From assembly GCA_000173575.1 (NCBI GenBank), contig ABYL01000022.1, forward strand, positions 1-64,000: DNA of 64,000 nt. The letters run 5' to 3'. The stretch comes from Burkholderia sp. H160 (GTDB taxonomy: Bacteria > Pseudomonadota > Gammaproteobacteria > Burkholderiales > Burkholderiaceae). This document shows, piece after piece, positions 53,072 to 63,920 of this stretch. The position numbers and the translations under genes were made by a program. Position 1 is the stretch's first letter, and each line of letters starts with the position of its first letter. Under the pieces are notes generated by a model. That model was given only the letters and a program-made list of their open reading frames with translations, was not told the origin of the DNA and did not search any database.

Positions 53072-53557
53072 TCAGTCGCTCGGACCGGGCTTCGCCGACG
53101 GATCGCTGCGCAGACGCTGTCGCGTGATGTCGCGGCCTACGGCGAGGCGGCGCATGTACTTGAAGGTGCCGAGTGCTTTCGCGACGAAGTGGCCTTCGCT
53201 GTCGCGGATCTCGCCTTCGCAATAGGCCATCGTCGTCGAGCGATGCAGCACGCGGCCGGTCGCGCGCAACTCGCCGCGGCCCGGTTGCATGAAGTTGACC
53301 TTCATCTCGACGGTGACGACGCCGACGCCGTCGCCCGCGAGACTGCGCGCGGCCATCGCGAGCGCGACGTCGGCGAGCGTCATCGTGACGCCGCCGTGCG
53401 CGACGTCCCATGTGTTCATATGATCGGGCCGCAACGGCAGCACGACTTCGCTGACGCCATCGGTGGCGGACAGCAACTGCGCGCCGAGACGGTCGACGAA
53501 CGGGCTCTCGGGCAACGATGCATGGCCCGTTCTGGATGAGGTGGATGGATCGGTCAT
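53072..53557 (-). CDS. PaaI-type hotdog thioesterase
   Basis: A 161-residue hotdog-fold acyl-CoA thioesterase. The conserved stretch HMNTWDVAHGGVTMTLADVALAMAA carries the HGG-x4-L-x-D catalytic pattern, and VTVEMKVNFMQPGRGEL follows. It hydrolyses acyl- or aryl-CoA esters. The ATG at 53557 gives the usual length; the frame is open upstream but lies in front of the divergently arranged promoter of the next gene. It starts the run of genes to 50051, separated by 36 bases from the oxidoreductase. Confidence 0.84.
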   Translation of the reverse strand: MTDPSTSSRTGHASLPESPFVDRLGAQLLSATDGVSEVVLPLRPDHMNTWDVAHGGVTMTLADVALAMAARSLAGDGVGVVTVEMKVNFMQPGRGELRATGRVLHRSTTMAYCEGEIRDSEGHFVAKALGTFKYMRRLAVGRDITRQRLRSDPSAKPGPSD

Positions 53558-53648
53558 TGCTTGGATATCAGATTTCGTAGCCGGCGGCGGGTGTGGAGCT
53601 TTCGGCAGGTTCGGCTCGGTGCCTGCTCGCAGCGGAAAATGATACCCG

Positions 53649-55154
53649 CTATCGCGTTGGCGCATGGGCCGCCATCCGTGCCGCCAGGCGCCCCAGTCTG
53701 CGCACCGCTTCGTCGGTGCGATCCAGATCCGCACTCGGACAGCTGAGCCGAATGAACTGATCGAAACGCCCCGCGTTCGAAAACACCGTGCCCGGCATGA
53801 TGCGAATACCGTCATCCAACGCGGCATCGAAAAAAACCGACGACGATACCTCACGCGGCAATTCGATCCAGAAAAACATCCCGCCGCGCGGCGGCGTGAA
53901 CCGCGTGCCGTCGGGAAACGAGGTCGCCACCGCCGCGGCCATCCGCTCGCGCTGCAGCTGCAAGCTCTCGCGCAAACGCCGCAAATGGCGCTCGTATGCG
54001 CTCGTCTCCAGGAACCCGGCGAGCACGACTTGCGACAACTGCTCGTTGTGGCGCGACTGCGCGAACTTCAGCATACCGATGCGCGGATGCCACCGGCCGC
54101 CGTTGATCCAGCCGACGCGCATGCCAGGCGCCAGCGTCTTGTTGAACGACGTGCAATGGATCACGGTGCCATCGGTGTCCCAGGCTTTCAGCGAGCGCGG
54201 CGGCTGCGCGGCATCGACGAGCTCGCGGTAGGGATCGTCCTCGATCAGCGCGATGCCGGCGCGCGCGCACAGTTCGACGAGGCTCGCCTTGTGCGCGTCG
54301 GGCATCACGCTGCCGAGCGGATTTTGCAGATTCGGCACCACCACGACCGCCTTGATGTCGGGATGCGTTTGCAGCGCGAAAGCCAGCGCCTCGATCGCGA
54401 GGCCGGTGCTCGGGCTGGTCGGAATTTCGAGCGCGCGCAGACCGAGACTTTCGAGCGCCTGCAGCAAACCGAAGAAGCACGGCGATTCGACCGCGACCGT
54501 GTCGCCCGGCTGCGTCACCGCGCGCAACGCGAGGTTCATCGCTTCGACGCCGCCGTGCGTCATGATGATGTCGTCCGCGCCGATCTGGCTGCCGGCCTCG
54601 AGCGCGCGCCGGGCGATGATCGCGCGCAACGCCGGATCACCCTGATCGGGCCCGACGGCGGTCAGCAACGTAGGCCGCCGGCGCAACGCGCGCACTGCGG
54701 CTTTTTGCAACGCATCGGTTGGATAGAGCTCGGGCGACGCGGTCGCGCCGCCAAGATTCAGCGCGTGCGGATAGCGCTGGAATTTCGACACGAGCGCCGA
54801 AATCTCCGAGTGGATGCCGACGAACTGCGCGGCGGCGCCGGGCTGCATCGCGAGATCGGGTTCGGCGGCGCACGGCAACGCGGCCGTCGGCGGCACGCGC
54901 ACGAAATAGCCGGCGCGCGGCCGGGCGTCGATCAGCGCGGCGCGTTCCAGCTCGCGATAGCTCTCGGTCGCTGTCGCGAGGCTCACGCCATGGCGCTGCA
55001 TGAACGCGCGCATCGACGGCATGCGTTCGCCCGGACGCAGCACGCCGTTGCCGATCGCGCGGCGATATTGGTCGGCCAGTTGCCGGTAGAGCGGCTGGCG
55101 CTCGGATGGCCGGTCCGTCGAGGGACCTTGCGGTGTGAAGAGGAGTTCGCTCAT
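53649..55154 (-). CDS. MocR-type GntR regulator with aminotransferase domain
   Basis: A 501-residue MocR protein. Residues about 15-85 form the GntR winged helix (PLYRQLADQYRRAIGNGVLRPGERMPSMRAFMQRHGVS...AATESYREL). Residues about 120-500 form a fold-I aminotransferase domain with the PLP-binding Lys in TSFNKTLAPGMRVGW and the DDPYRELVD Asp. MocR regulators sense PLP or amino-group metabolites and often control a neighbouring gene. The nearest targets would be the DUF2917 gene (divergent) or itself. The ATG at 55154 is used because it directly precedes the MocR linker; an upstream ATG adds 14 residues. Confidence 0.9.
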   Translation of the reverse strand: MSELLFTPQGPSTDRPSERQPLYRQLADQYRRAIGNGVLRPGERMPSMRAFMQRHGVSLATATESYRELERAALIDARPRAGYFVRVPPTAALPCAAEPDLAMQPGAAAQFVGIHSEISALVSKFQRYPHALNLGGATASPELYPTDALQKAAVRALRRRPTLLTAVGPDQGDPALRAIIARRALEAGSQIGADDIIMTHGGVEAMNLALRAVTQPGDTVAVESPCFFGLLQALESLGLRALEIPTSPSTGLAIEALAFALQTHPDIKAVVVVPNLQNPLGSVMPDAHKASLVELCARAGIALIEDDPYRELVDAAQPPRSLKAWDTDGTVIHCTSFNKTLAPGMRVGWINGGRWHPRIGMLKFAQSRHNEQLSQVVLAGFLETSAYERHLRRLRESLQLQRERMAAAVATSFPDGTRFTPPRGGMFFWIELPREVSSSVFFDAALDDGIRIMPGTVFSNAGRFDQFIRLSCPSADLDRTDEAVRRLGRLAARMAAHAPTR

Positions 55155-55332
55155 GAGCCGATGGTGCGGATAGTCCGCGCGCCGCGACAGATACACATCG
55201 ACGTGATTCGGACCGATACAGCGTGACGAAACGCACCTCTGTACCGGTTCAGATTGTCGACGGCTGCGGCTGTTTTCATCTGGACGGACTCCCTAAGCTG
55301 TGACCCACGAAAACGATTTAAAGGAATCGGTC

Positions 55333-55719
55333 ATGGCTGTGCGTCTATACCGCTTTTTACCCGGTGCAGAACTGCAACGCCCAGCGGCGTCGCGTCTTGC
55401 CGCGGGTCAGATGGCCCTGCACGACCTGCACGCCGGCAGTTCGATCATCGCGATCGAGGGCGCATTGCAACTCGTCTTCCGCGATCATTCGCTTGCCTGG
55501 CTCGGCAATGACGTCCCGCTCACGTCGCTCACGTTGTACGAAGGCGAGCGGTTTGTGACCTCGCAACGTGGCGTCGTCTCGATCCGCGCGACGCCGGCCA
55601 ATCGCGCCGCGTTCATCGTGCTGCCCGCACGCGATGAACAGAGCGCGCGCGGGTTCATTCTGCAAGCCGTTCGGCGTCTCGCCTGCGTCGTGCGCACACG
55701 GTGGCGGCGCGCCGCCTGA
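55333..55719 (+). CDS. DUF2917-family protein
   Basis: A 128-residue protein with one beta-rich DUF2917-like domain: ALHDLHAGSSIIAIEGALQLVFRDHSLAWL, a GERF-VTSQRG turn and a basic C-terminus (RRLACVVRTRWRRAA). AAGGA lies seven bases before the ATG at 55333. Function unknown; it resembles a small cupin-like sensor or binding protein. It is divergent from the MocR gene, which may regulate it. No membrane or signal segment. Confidence 0.75.
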   Translation: MAVRLYRFLPGAELQRPAASRLAAGQMALHDLHAGSSIIAIEGALQLVFRDHSLAWLGNDVPLTSLTLYEGERFVTSQRGVVSIRATPANRAAFIVLPARDEQSARGFILQAVRRLACVVRTRWRRAA

Positions 55720-55788
55720 TACGTCACTGCGCGCCCCACGTGGCCCGTTACAATGCATGACCAACCCGCTTCGTTCGAGGTGCAGGTC

Positions 55789-56292
55789 ATGTCATTTTTT
55801 CGCGCGCTGCTACCGGGCCAGGTCTCACTTGTGTCGCGCCTGTTCGTTGTCGCTGTCACGCTGACACTCGCTGGCTGCGCGGGCCTGTTCGGCGCAGACC
55901 CGTTGCGCGTCAATGTGGCGGGCATCGAGCCGATCGCTGGCGAGGGCATGGAGATGCGCTTCAACGTCAAGCTGCGCGTGCAGAATCCCAACGACTCCGC
56001 GGTCAGCTTCAACGGCGTGTCGCTCGATCTCGAACTGAATGGCAAGCCGTTCGCCAGCGGCGTCAGCGACCAGAGCGGCACCGTGCCGCGCTTCGGCGAA
56101 ACCGTCGTCACCGTGCCGCTGACCGTGCCGGCTTTCGCCGCGGTGCGTCAGGCCTTCGCGTTAGCCGGCGCCGCGCAGTCGGGACAGATTCCGTACGTTC
56201 TGCGCGGCAAGCTCGCGGGTGGCGTGACCGGCACCACGCGATTCACCGCTCAGGGAACGCTGAGCCTGCCGTCGTCGGACGCGGGCGGGTAA
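55789..56292 (+). CDS. LEA14/WHy-domain lipoprotein
   Basis: A 167-residue lipoprotein: hydrophobic start (LFVVAVTLTLAGCAG, lipobox LAGC) and a WHy/LEA14 domain (RVNVAGIEPIAGEGMEMRFNVKLRVQNPNDSAVSFNGVSLDLELNGKPFASG). These beta-sandwich proteins bind or shield other molecules under stress; the precise role in bacteria is unknown. GAGG eight bases before the ATG at 55789 decides the start; an ATG 12 codons upstream is less likely. It converges on the thiolase gene with a hairpin between. Confidence 0.85.
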   Translation: MSFFRALLPGQVSLVSRLFVVAVTLTLAGCAGLFGADPLRVNVAGIEPIAGEGMEMRFNVKLRVQNPNDSAVSFNGVSLDLELNGKPFASGVSDQSGTVPRFGETVVTVPLTVPAFAAVRQAFALAGAAQSGQIPYVLRGKLAGGVTGTTRFTAQGTLSLPSSDAGG

Positions 56293-56304
56293 TTACGCTG
56301 GCCA

Positions 56305-56336
56305 GGGCGTGGCCTTTCTCACCACGGCCCACGCCC
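56305..56336. terminator. Hairpin between convergent WHy-lipoprotein and thiolase genes
   Basis: A 10-bp stem with one bulge (56305-56314 and 56326-56336, 11-base loop) in the 46-base gap between two convergent stops. No T-run of note. A likely shared transcription end. Confidence 0.42.
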
Positions 56337-56338
56337 GC

Positions 56339-57517
56339 TCAAACCACTTCGAACAAACCTGCCGCGCCCTGCCCGCCGCCGATGCACATCGTCACGACGA
56401 CGAACTTCACGCCGCGCCGCTTGCCTTCGATCAGCGCATGGCCGACGAGCCGCGCGCCCGACACGCCGTATGGATGACCGACCGCAATCGCACCGCCGTT
56501 CACGTTCAGGCGGTCTTGCGGAATGCCGAGCTGGTCCGCGCAATACAGCACCTGCACCGCGAACGCTTCGTTCAGCTCCCACAGACCGATGTCCTCGACC
56601 TTGAGGCCAGCCTTCTTCAACAGCTTCGGCACCGCAAACACCGGACCGATGCCCATTTCGTCGGGCTCGCAGCCGGCCACCGCGAAGCCGCGGAAAATGC
56701 CGAGTGGCTGCAGACCTTCGCGTTCGGCCAGCGTCGCGTTCATCACGACGCAAGCCGATGCGCCGTCCGAGAACTGGCTTGCATTGCCCGCCGTGATCAC
56801 GCCGCCCGGCAACGCGGTGCGAATCTTCGACACACCTTCGAGCGTCGTGTCGGCGCGAATGCCTTCGTCGCCGCTGACGGTCACTTCCTTCGTGAAGAGA
56901 CGGCCGCTCGCCTTGTCGGCGACGCCGGCGAGCACCGTCAGCGGCACGATCTCGTCCTTGAACTTACCGGCTTCGAGCGCGGCCGCCGCGCGCTGCTGCG
57001 AGCGCGCGCCGTACTCGTCCTGACGTTCCTTCGAGATCGAGTAGCGCTTCGCGACGTTCTCGGCGGTCTGCAGCATCGACCAGTAGATTTCGGGCTTGTG
57101 CTCGGTGAGCCAGCCGTCGGTCATCATGTGGTGGTTCATCTCGTTCTGCACGCACGAGATCGATTCGACACCACCCGCGACGTAGACGTCGCCCTCACCG
57201 GCGATCACGCGCTGCGACGCCAGCGCGATCGTCTGCAATCCCGACGAGCAGAAACGGTTCACGGTCATGCCGGAAACGCTGACCGGCAGGCCCGCGCGCA
57301 ACGCGATCTGCCGCGCGATATTGCCGCCCGTCGCGCCTTCCGGATTCGCGCAACCCATGATCACGTCCTCGACGCGCGCCGGGTCGAGCTTCGCGCGCTC
57401 GACGGCGGCCTGTGTCACATGGCCGCCGAGCGTCGCGCCGTGCGTCATGTTGAAACCGCCGCGCCACGATTTGGCGAGACCCGTGCGGGCGGTGGATACG
57501 ATAACGGCGTCAGTCAT
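56339..57517 (-). CDS. Acetyl-CoA C-acyltransferase (thiolase)
   Basis: A 392-residue thiolase. Active-site Cys in [11 protein letters not shown] (about residue 90), and catalytic His and second Cys in the blocks [14 protein letters not shown] and [15 protein letters not shown]. It splits 3-ketoacyl-CoA in fatty-acid beta-oxidation or works in reverse. GGAG precedes the ATG at 57517. It lies 148 bases downstream of the FadB-like gene in the same direction; together with the acyl-CoA ligase they form a beta-oxidation set. The chain-length preference is unknown; FadA-like rather than biosynthetic by context. Confidence 0.92.
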   Translation of the reverse strand: MTDAVIVSTARTGLAKSWRGGFNMTHGATLGGHVTQAAVERAKLDPARVEDVIMGCANPEGATGGNIARQIALRAGLPVSVSGMTVNRFCSSGLQTIALASQRVIAGEGDVYVAGGVESISCVQNEMNHHMMTDGWLTEHKPEIYWSMLQTAENVAKRYSISKERQDEYGARSQQRAAAALEAGKFKDEIVPLTVLAGVADKASGRLFTKEVTVSGDEGIRADTTLEGVSKIRTALPGGVITAGNASQFSDGASACVVMNATLAEREGLQPLGIFRGFAVAGCEPDEMGIGPVFAVPKLLKKAGLKVEDIGLWELNEAFAVQVLYCADQLGIPQDRLNVNGGAIAVGHPYGVSGARLVGHALIEGKRRGVKFVVVTMCIGGGQGAAGLFEVV

Positions 57518-57665
57518 GCGAATCTCCAATTGCAATGTCGAGAGCGGCGCGCCGGCTCAGTGCCGGGCGCTCAAAAGCGCATCACCGCGCCGCCTCTGTC
57601 GTTTGATGCGAGTGATGCGAGCCGAACCCGCACCGCTCAAGTCCGTACGCTGAACCCAGCCGTGC

Positions 57666-59756
57666 TCAGCCGTTGAAGCCGCGCCCCTCGCCCGCAAGCT
57701 TCGCGATGCTCGGCGCAAGCTCCCACGCGTCGCCGTTCGGCCGCGCCGCATAGCGGCGAATCGCACGCTCGACGTTGTAGAGCCCGACCGTGTCCGCGTA
57801 CAGCATCGGGCCGCCGCGATAGAGCGGGAAGCCGTAGCCGGTCAGATAGACCATGTCGATATCCGACGCCTTCGACGCAATGCCTTCCTCGAGAATCTTC
57901 GCGCCTTCGTTGACGAGCGCGAACACCAGACGCTCGACGATTTCCTCGTCGCTGATCTTGCGGCGCTCAGAGTTCGTTTCTTTCGAGTACTCGCTGATCA
58001 TTTCATTGACCACGCTCGACGGATACGCGGTGCGATCGCCCGCTTTGTAGTCGTACCAGCCGCCGCCGGTCTTCTGGCCGAAGCGGCCCATCTCGCACAG
58101 ACGGTCGGCGATCTTCGAGTAGAGCATGTCGGGACGCTCGAGATAGCGACGCTTGCGGATCGCCCAGCCGATGTCGTTGCCGGCGAGGTCGCTCATGCGG
58201 AACGGACCCATCGCGAAGCCGAACTTCTCGATGGCCTTATCAACCTGTGCGGGCAGCGCGCCCTCTTCGAGCATGAAGAGCGCCTGGCGAACGTACTGCT
58301 CGATCATGCGGTTGCCGATAAAGCCGTCACAGACGCCCGACACCACCGCGGTCTTTTTGATCTTCTTCGCGAGCTTCATCACGGTGGCGAGCACGTCTTT
58401 GGCGGTCTCCTTGCCACGCACGACTTCGAGCAGCTTCATCACGTTGGCCGGGCTGAAGAAGTGCATGCCGACCACATCCTGCGGACGCTTCGTGAACGCG
58501 GCGATCTTGTCGACGTCGAGTGTCGACGTGTTCGACGCGAGAATCGCGCCGGGCTTCGCGACTTCATCGAGCCGGCGGAACACCTGCTCCTTCACACCGA
58601 GTTCTTCGAACACGGCTTCGACGATCAGGTCGGCCTGCTTCAGGTCGTCGTAGGAGAGTGTTGGCGTGAGCAGCGCGAGGCGCTGTTCCATCACCTCGGG
58701 CTTCAGCTTGCCCTTCTTGACGGTCGCCTCGTAGTTCTTGCGGATCGTCGCGAGGCCGCGGTCGAGCGCTTCCTGCTTCGTTTCGAGCAGCGTGACCGGA
58801 ATGCCCGCGTTGAGGAAGTTCATCGCGATGCCGCCGCCCATCGTGCCCGCGCCGATCACGGCCACGTGGTTGATGTCGCGCACCGGCGTATCGGACGGCA
58901 CGTCGGGAATCTTGCTGGCCGCGCGCTCGCCGAAGAAGGCGTGACGCAGCGCGCGGCTCTCCGGCGTCTGCACGAGCGCGACGAAGCATTCGCGCTCGAA
59001 TGCTAGGCCCTTGTCGAAGCCATCCTTCACACCGGCTTCGACCGCGTCGATGCATTTATGCGGCGCCGGGAAATCCTTTGCGATTGCCGCGACGCTGTTG
59101 CGCGCGAACTGGATGAAGCCGGCCGCGTTCGGATGCTCGATCTTGCGGTCGCGCACCTTCGGATGCGAACCTGCCTGCGCGCCGACCTTGCGCGCGAATG
59201 CGAGCGCGGCTTCGGCCAACTCGGCGGGGTTCGCGACGACTTCGTCGAACAGGCCCGAATCGGCGAGCTTGTCGGAGAGCACTGGCGCGCCGGACACGAT
59301 CATGTTCAGCGACGCTTCGAGACCGATTGCGCGCGGCAGACGCTGCGTGCCGCCCGCGCCGGGCAGGATGCCGAGCTTCACCTCGGGCAGCGCGATCTGC
59401 GCGCCGGCCGCGGCGACGCGGTAATGCGCGCCGAGCGCGAGTTCGAGGCCACCGCCCATCGCGACGCTGTGGATCGCCGCGACGACCGGCTTTGCGCTAC
59501 CTTCGACGGCCTCGATGACCGTCGCGAGCGTCGGCTCCTGGGTCGCCTTCGGCGTATTGAATTCAGTGATGTCGGCGCCGCCCGAAAAGGCCTTGCCCGC
59601 GCCCGTCAGCACGATGGCCTTGACGGCCGGATCGTTCTGCGCGCGATCGAGCCCTTCGACGATACCCGCTCGCGTCGACAGCCCAAGCCCGTTGACGGGA
59701 GGATTGTTCAGCGTGAGGACGGCGACGCCGTCATGAGTTGTGTAGTCCACTGCCAT
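57666..59756 (-). CDS. Bifunctional enoyl-CoA hydratase/3-hydroxyacyl-CoA dehydrogenase
   Basis: A 696-residue multifunctional beta-oxidation protein. N-terminal crotonase domain (about 1-190: AVLTLNNPPVNGLG, GAGKAFSGGADITEF, AIHSVAMGGGLELALGAHYRVA), a linker, then a 3-hydroxyacyl-CoA dehydrogenase NAD-binding domain at about 295-480 (VAVIGAGTMGGGIAMNFLNAGI) with the substrate region GMHFFSPANVMKLLEVVRG, and two C-terminal helical domains. The layout is FadJ/PaaC-like peroxisomal-type, not the FadB alpha subunit with an isomerase tail. GGAGG before the ATG at 59756 sets the start. The thiolase is its natural partner. Confidence 0.93.
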   Translation of the reverse strand: MAVDYTTHDGVAVLTLNNPPVNGLGLSTRAGIVEGLDRAQNDPAVKAIVLTGAGKAFSGGADITEFNTPKATQEPTLATVIEAVEGSAKPVVAAIHSVAMGGGLELALGAHYRVAAAGAQIALPEVKLGILPGAGGTQRLPRAIGLEASLNMIVSGAPVLSDKLADSGLFDEVVANPAELAEAALAFARKVGAQAGSHPKVRDRKIEHPNAAGFIQFARNSVAAIAKDFPAPHKCIDAVEAGVKDGFDKGLAFERECFVALVQTPESRALRHAFFGERAASKIPDVPSDTPVRDINHVAVIGAGTMGGGIAMNFLNAGIPVTLLETKQEALDRGLATIRKNYEATVKKGKLKPEVMEQRLALLTPTLSYDDLKQADLIVEAVFEELGVKEQVFRRLDEVAKPGAILASNTSTLDVDKIAAFTKRPQDVVGMHFFSPANVMKLLEVVRGKETAKDVLATVMKLAKKIKKTAVVSGVCDGFIGNRMIEQYVRQALFMLEEGALPAQVDKAIEKFGFAMGPFRMSDLAGNDIGWAIRKRRYLERPDMLYSKIADRLCEMGRFGQKTGGGWYDYKAGDRTAYPSSVVNEMISEYSKETNSERRKISDEEIVERLVFALVNEGAKILEEGIASKASDIDMVYLTGYGFPLYRGGPMLYADTVGLYNVERAIRRYAARPNGDAWELAPSIAKLAGEGRGFNG

Positions 59757-59925
59757 CTGCGTGCCTCCGTGCAATCCATGCGTTGAGGCGGCGCCTGATG
59801 CGCCGCCTGTCCGGTCCATCGAGCCTGCTCATTGTCAGGCTTTTTCAAACGATGGGTCCGAGGTCAGCAGGCAGAATACACCAGAAAAGCACGAACGTTC
59901 AATTTATTACGAAACGGGGTTTCCC

Positions 59926-61611
59926 CTAACTTTCCGGTGTCAGCGGACAGTTGCGGCTGTCTTCGAGCGCGGACGGCAGCACGTGCGAGCGGAACAGATC
60001 GCGCAGCTTCAGCTTCTGCAGCTTGCCGGTCGCCGTATGCGGCAACTCGTCGACGAACACGACGTCGTCGGGGATCCACCACTTCGCGACCTTGCCCTCG
60101 TAGAACGCGAGCAGTTCGTCGCGCGTGACGTCCTGCCCCGCGCGCTTGACCACCACGAGCAGCGGCCTCTCGGTCCACTTCGGATGCGCGCACGCGATGC
60201 ACGCGGCTTCCGCGACCGCCGGGTGCGCGACCGCGACGTTCTCGATGTCGATCGAGCTGATCCATTCGCCACCCGACTTGATCACGTCCTTCGAGCGGTC
60301 GGTGATGTGCAGGAAGCCGTCGGGGTCGATCGTCGCGACGTCGCCGGTCGGGAACCAGCCGTCGACGAGCGGCGAGTCGTCCTTGCGGAAATACCGGTCG
60401 ATCACCCACGGTCCGCGCACGTGCAGATCGCCGAACGCGACGCCATCCCAGGGCAGTTCGCGGCCATCTTCGCCGACGATCTTCATGTCGACGCCGAAGA
60501 TCACATGGCCCTGCTTTTCGAGTAGCTTGCGCTGCTCCCCGATGGGCCGCTGGCTCTGCTCCCACGTCAGTTTCGACAGGGTGCCGAGCGGCGACATCTC
60601 CGTCATGCCCCATGCATGGATCACCTGCACGTTGTACTCGTCCTCGAGGATGCGCAGCATCGCGGGCGGACATGCGGAGCCGCCGATCACCGTGCGTTCG
60701 AGCGACGAAAACTTCGCCCCCGTCTCACGCAGATAGTTCAGCAGCCCGAGCCACACGGTCGGCACGCCGGCCGTACACGTGACACGTTCGCCTTCCATTA
60801 GCGCGTACAGCGACTTGCCGTCGAGGTCCTTGCCGGGGAACACGAGCTTCGCGCCGGTCAGCGGCGCCGCATGCGGGAGACCCCATGCGTTCACATGGAA
60901 CATCGGCACGACGGGCAGCACCGAGTCACGCGCGGACAGATCCATCGAGTCGGGCAGCGCCGCGCCGAACGCGTGCAGCACCGTCGAGCGATGTGAATAC
61001 AGTGCGCCTTTCGGATTGCCGGTTGTGCCCGACGTATAGCAGAGGTACGAGGCCTGGCGCTCGTCGAGCGCGGGCCAGTCGAAGCGGCCGTCCTGGCCGT
61101 CCATGAGCGTTTCGTAGCACAGCACGGCGGGACGGCCATCCGCGGTTTGCATCGGCGGCCGATGCGCTTCATCGCACAGCGCGATCCAGCCGCGCACGCG
61201 CGGGCACTGCGGCGCGAGCATGTCGACGAGCGCGGCGAACGTGATGTCGAACAGCACGTATGCGTCGTCGGCGTGATTGATGATGTAGGCGATCTGGTCG
61301 GTGAAAAGCCGCGGATTGATCGTGTGGCACACGGCCCCGAAGCCAGTGATGCCGTAATACGCCTCGAGGTGCCGGTAGCCGTTCCACGCGAGCGTCGCGA
61401 CCCGTTCGCCCGGTTCGACGCCGAGCGCGATGAGCGCCTGCGCGAGTTGCTTCGCGCGCTTCTCGCAATCGCGGTAGGTGTAGCGATGCAGATCGCCTTC
61501 GATGCGCCGCGACACGATCTCGGCGCTGCCGAAATGCCGCGCGGCGTGCGCGAGCAGCGATGACACGGTGAGCGGCACGTCCATCATCTGGCCCAGCAGC
61601 GGCGTGGTCAT
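59926..61611 (-). CDS. Medium/long-chain acyl-CoA ligase (AMP-forming)
   Basis: A 561-residue adenylate-forming enzyme. Motifs: the AMP-binding P-loop [16 protein letters not shown], a GMTEMSP segment, [25 protein letters not shown] and [12 protein letters not shown], and the catalytic Lys region near the end ([15 protein letters not shown]). It activates fatty or related acids to acyl-CoA, feeding the FadB-like enzyme and thiolase encoded next to it. It resembles the 3-methylmercaptopropionyl-CoA ligase/medium-chain FACS subgroup, but specificity cannot be read from sequence. AGGAG is somewhat distant from the ATG at 61611. Confidence 0.9.
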   Translation of the reverse strand: MTTPLLGQMMDVPLTVSSLLAHAARHFGSAEIVSRRIEGDLHRYTYRDCEKRAKQLAQALIALGVEPGERVATLAWNGYRHLEAYYGITGFGAVCHTINPRLFTDQIAYIINHADDAYVLFDITFAALVDMLAPQCPRVRGWIALCDEAHRPPMQTADGRPAVLCYETLMDGQDGRFDWPALDERQASYLCYTSGTTGNPKGALYSHRSTVLHAFGAALPDSMDLSARDSVLPVVPMFHVNAWGLPHAAPLTGAKLVFPGKDLDGKSLYALMEGERVTCTAGVPTVWLGLLNYLRETGAKFSSLERTVIGGSACPPAMLRILEDEYNVQVIHAWGMTEMSPLGTLSKLTWEQSQRPIGEQRKLLEKQGHVIFGVDMKIVGEDGRELPWDGVAFGDLHVRGPWVIDRYFRKDDSPLVDGWFPTGDVATIDPDGFLHITDRSKDVIKSGGEWISSIDIENVAVAHPAVAEAACIACAHPKWTERPLLVVVKRAGQDVTRDELLAFYEGKVAKWWIPDDVVFVDELPHTATGKLQKLKLRDLFRSHVLPSALEDSRNCPLTPES

Positions 61612-61824
61612 AAGGCGGGGTCTCCTCGGCTTGTTAGTGTGTCGATGGGTTGCAGTCGGGTCTGGCTGAATACGTGGCCATGAAACGGGTAACGCGCCGA
61701 ACAGCGCGAGGCGGAAGATCGTGGCGGCGTCGCACGCAGCAGCGTGATCCGAACGATGAAGGCGGCCGCCCAGCAGCGCCGCGGGCGCGGACTTACAATA
61801 TCGGCTAATCCAGAGGCGCTCAAC

Positions 61825-63381
61825 ATGTCGTTTTCCCCAAGCTTTGCAGGGTTATCCGCAGCTTTGACGGATCTTTTCAACACACTCGCCACTCCCCCAG
61901 CCAACGCGTTCGCGCGGCTCGGCGGCACGTTTTTCACGCGCCTGCCCGCCGCGCCGCTCGACGCGCCCTACCTCGTCGGCTTCTCGGCCGAGACCGCCGC
62001 GCAGCTCGGGCTGCCTGCGGGCATCGAGAGCGATCCGGGCTTCGTCGAGCTGTTCTGCGGCAACGCGACACGCGCCTGGCCAGCCGACGCGCTGCCTTAT
62101 GCGTCGGTGTACTCGGGACATCAGTTCGGCGTGTGGGCCGGCCAGCTCGGCGACGGTCGCGCGCTCATGCTTGGCGAGCTCGAACACGACGGCGAGCACT
62201 TCGAACTGCAGCTCAAAGGCGCGGGCCGCACGCCGTATTCGCGCATGGGCGACGGCCGCGCGGTGCTGCGCTCGTCGATCCGCGAATATCTGTGTTCGGA
62301 GGCGATGCATCATCTCGGCATTCCGACCACGCGCGCGTTATGCGTGATCGGCTCCGACCAGCCGGTGCGGCGCGAGACGATCGAAACCGCCGCGGTGGTC
62401 ACGCGCGTCGCGCCGAGTTTCGTGCGCTTCGGCCACTTCGAGCACTTCTATGCGAACGATCGCGTCGACGCATTGCGCGCGCTGGCCGATCACGTGATCG
62501 AGCGCTTCTATCCGCATTGCAAGGAGGCCGACGATCCCTATCTGGCGCTGCTCGCCGAAGCGGTGCGCTCCACCGCGGATCTGATGGTCGACTGGCAGGG
62601 GGTCGGTTTCTGTCACGGCGTGATGAATACCGACAACATGTCGATCCTCGGTCTCACGATCGACTACGGCCCGTTCGGTTTCATGGATGGCTTCGACGCC
62701 GACCACATCTGCAATCACTCCGATACCCAGGGCCGTTATGCCTACCGGCTGCAGCCGCAAATCGCGTACTGGAACCTCTTCTGCCTCGCGCAGGGACTGC
62801 TGCCGCTGTTTGGCGCGCAGCACGACGAAAGCGTGCGCGGCGACAAGGCGGTCGAAGATGCGCAGCAGGTGCTCGCCGGCTTCAAGGACCGCTTCGCGCC
62901 GGCGCTCGAAAACCGCATGCGCGCAAAGCTCGGCCTCGAACAGGCACGCGACGGCGACGACGCGCTGGTCAACCGGCTGTTCGAAGTCATGCATGCGAAC
63001 CGCGCCGATTTCACGCTGACGTTCCGCAACCTCGCGCGCCTGTCGAAACACGACGCGAGCGGCGACGCGCCGGCGCGCGACCTGTTCCTCGATCGCGCCG
63101 CCTTCGACGCATGGGCGCACGACTACCGCGCGCGGCTGGCCGTTGAGTCTCGCGACGACGCCGCGCGCGCCATTGCAATGAATCGCGTGAACCCCAAATT
63201 CGTACTCCGCAACCATCTGGCGGAAACCGCGATCCAACGCGCGAAAGAGAAGGATTTCTCCGAGGTGGAACGGCTCGCGGCCGTGCTGCGCCGCCCGTTC
63301 GACGAGCAACCCGAATACGCCGCGTATGCGGGCCTGCCGCCCGACTGGGCGAGTTCACTTGAAGTGAGCTGTTCGTCATGA
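61825..63381 (+). CDS. selO: SelO-family protein adenylyltransferase (YdiU)
   Basis: A 518-residue pseudokinase that transfers AMP to proteins (AMPylation) under stress. Marks: [67 protein letters not shown] and the catalytic-like [25 protein letters not shown]. It ends VSCSS, like other SelO proteins whose last residues hold Cys (Sec in animals); here the Cys is a normal TGT codon. The ATG at 61825 is used; GAGG lies eight bases before. It sits directly upstream of msrB on the same strand (87-base gap), a redox-related pair. Confidence 0.93.
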   Translation: MSFSPSFAGLSAALTDLFNTLATPPANAFARLGGTFFTRLPAAPLDAPYLVGFSAETAAQLGLPAGIESDPGFVELFCGNATRAWPADALPYASVYSGHQFGVWAGQLGDGRALMLGELEHDGEHFELQLKGAGRTPYSRMGDGRAVLRSSIREYLCSEAMHHLGIPTTRALCVIGSDQPVRRETIETAAVVTRVAPSFVRFGHFEHFYANDRVDALRALADHVIERFYPHCKEADDPYLALLAEAVRSTADLMVDWQGVGFCHGVMNTDNMSILGLTIDYGPFGFMDGFDADHICNHSDTQGRYAYRLQPQIAYWNLFCLAQGLLPLFGAQHDESVRGDKAVEDAQQVLAGFKDRFAPALENRMRAKLGLEQARDGDDALVNRLFEVMHANRADFTLTFRNLARLSKHDASGDAPARDLFLDRAAFDAWAHDYRARLAVESRDDAARAIAMNRVNPKFVLRNHLAETAIQRAKEKDFSEVERLAAVLRRPFDEQPEYAAYAGLPPDWASSLEVSCSS

Positions 63382-63468
63382 CGCGTCGGCGCAGCTGACT
63401 CGCCACGACTGCCGCGCGAGAAAACACCGACACACACCGAGACAAACCCGAATCAGAGGAACCCGACC

Positions 63469-63891
63469 ATGAGCAAGCCCGACGATCTCAAGCATGACGC
63501 CCCAGCCGTGCAGAAAAGCGACGCCGAGTGGCGCCAGCAGCTGTCCGACATCGAATACCAGGTGACGCGCCACGCGGCGACCGAGCGTCCGTTCACGGGC
63601 CGCTATAGCGATCATTGGGAATGCGGCGTCTACGACTGCGTGTGCTGCGGCACGCCGCTGTTCGAGTCCGACACCAAGTTCGACGCCGGCTGCGGCTGGC
63701 CGAGCTACTTCCGGCCGATCAACGGCGAGGTGATCGCCGAGAAGACCGACCGCTCGCACGGCATGCTGCGCATCGAGGTGCAATGCAAGAACTGCGGCGC
63801 GCATCTCGGCCACGTGTTCGAGGACGGACCGGCGCCGACCGGTCTGCGTTACTGCATCAACTCGGCTGCGTTACAATTCGAGCCCAAGTAA
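63469..63891 (+). CDS. msrB: Peptide-methionine (R)-S-oxide reductase
   Basis: A 140-residue cytoplasmic reductase of oxidised methionine (R form). Two Zn-binding Cys pairs (CVCCG and CKNCG), the motif [11 protein letters not shown] and the catalytic Cys in RYCINSAAL near the C-terminus. GAGGA precedes the ATG. Probably co-transcribed with selO in oxidative-stress response. A GC-rich hairpin follows the stop. Confidence 0.95.
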   Translation: MSKPDDLKHDAPAVQKSDAEWRQQLSDIEYQVTRHAATERPFTGRYSDHWECGVYDCVCCGTPLFESDTKFDAGCGWPSYFRPINGEVIAEKTDRSHGMLRIEVQCKNCGAHLGHVFEDGPAPTGLRYCINSAALQFEPK

Positions 63892-63920
63892 CGCGGCGCG
63901 GCAGCGGCCCTGCCCGCTTC

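Noticed and set aside
61825-63381. Selenocysteine codon at the end of selO
   Set aside because: The frame ends VSCSS with an ordinary Cys codon and then a stop; no in-frame TGA with a SECIS-like hairpin is needed to explain it.
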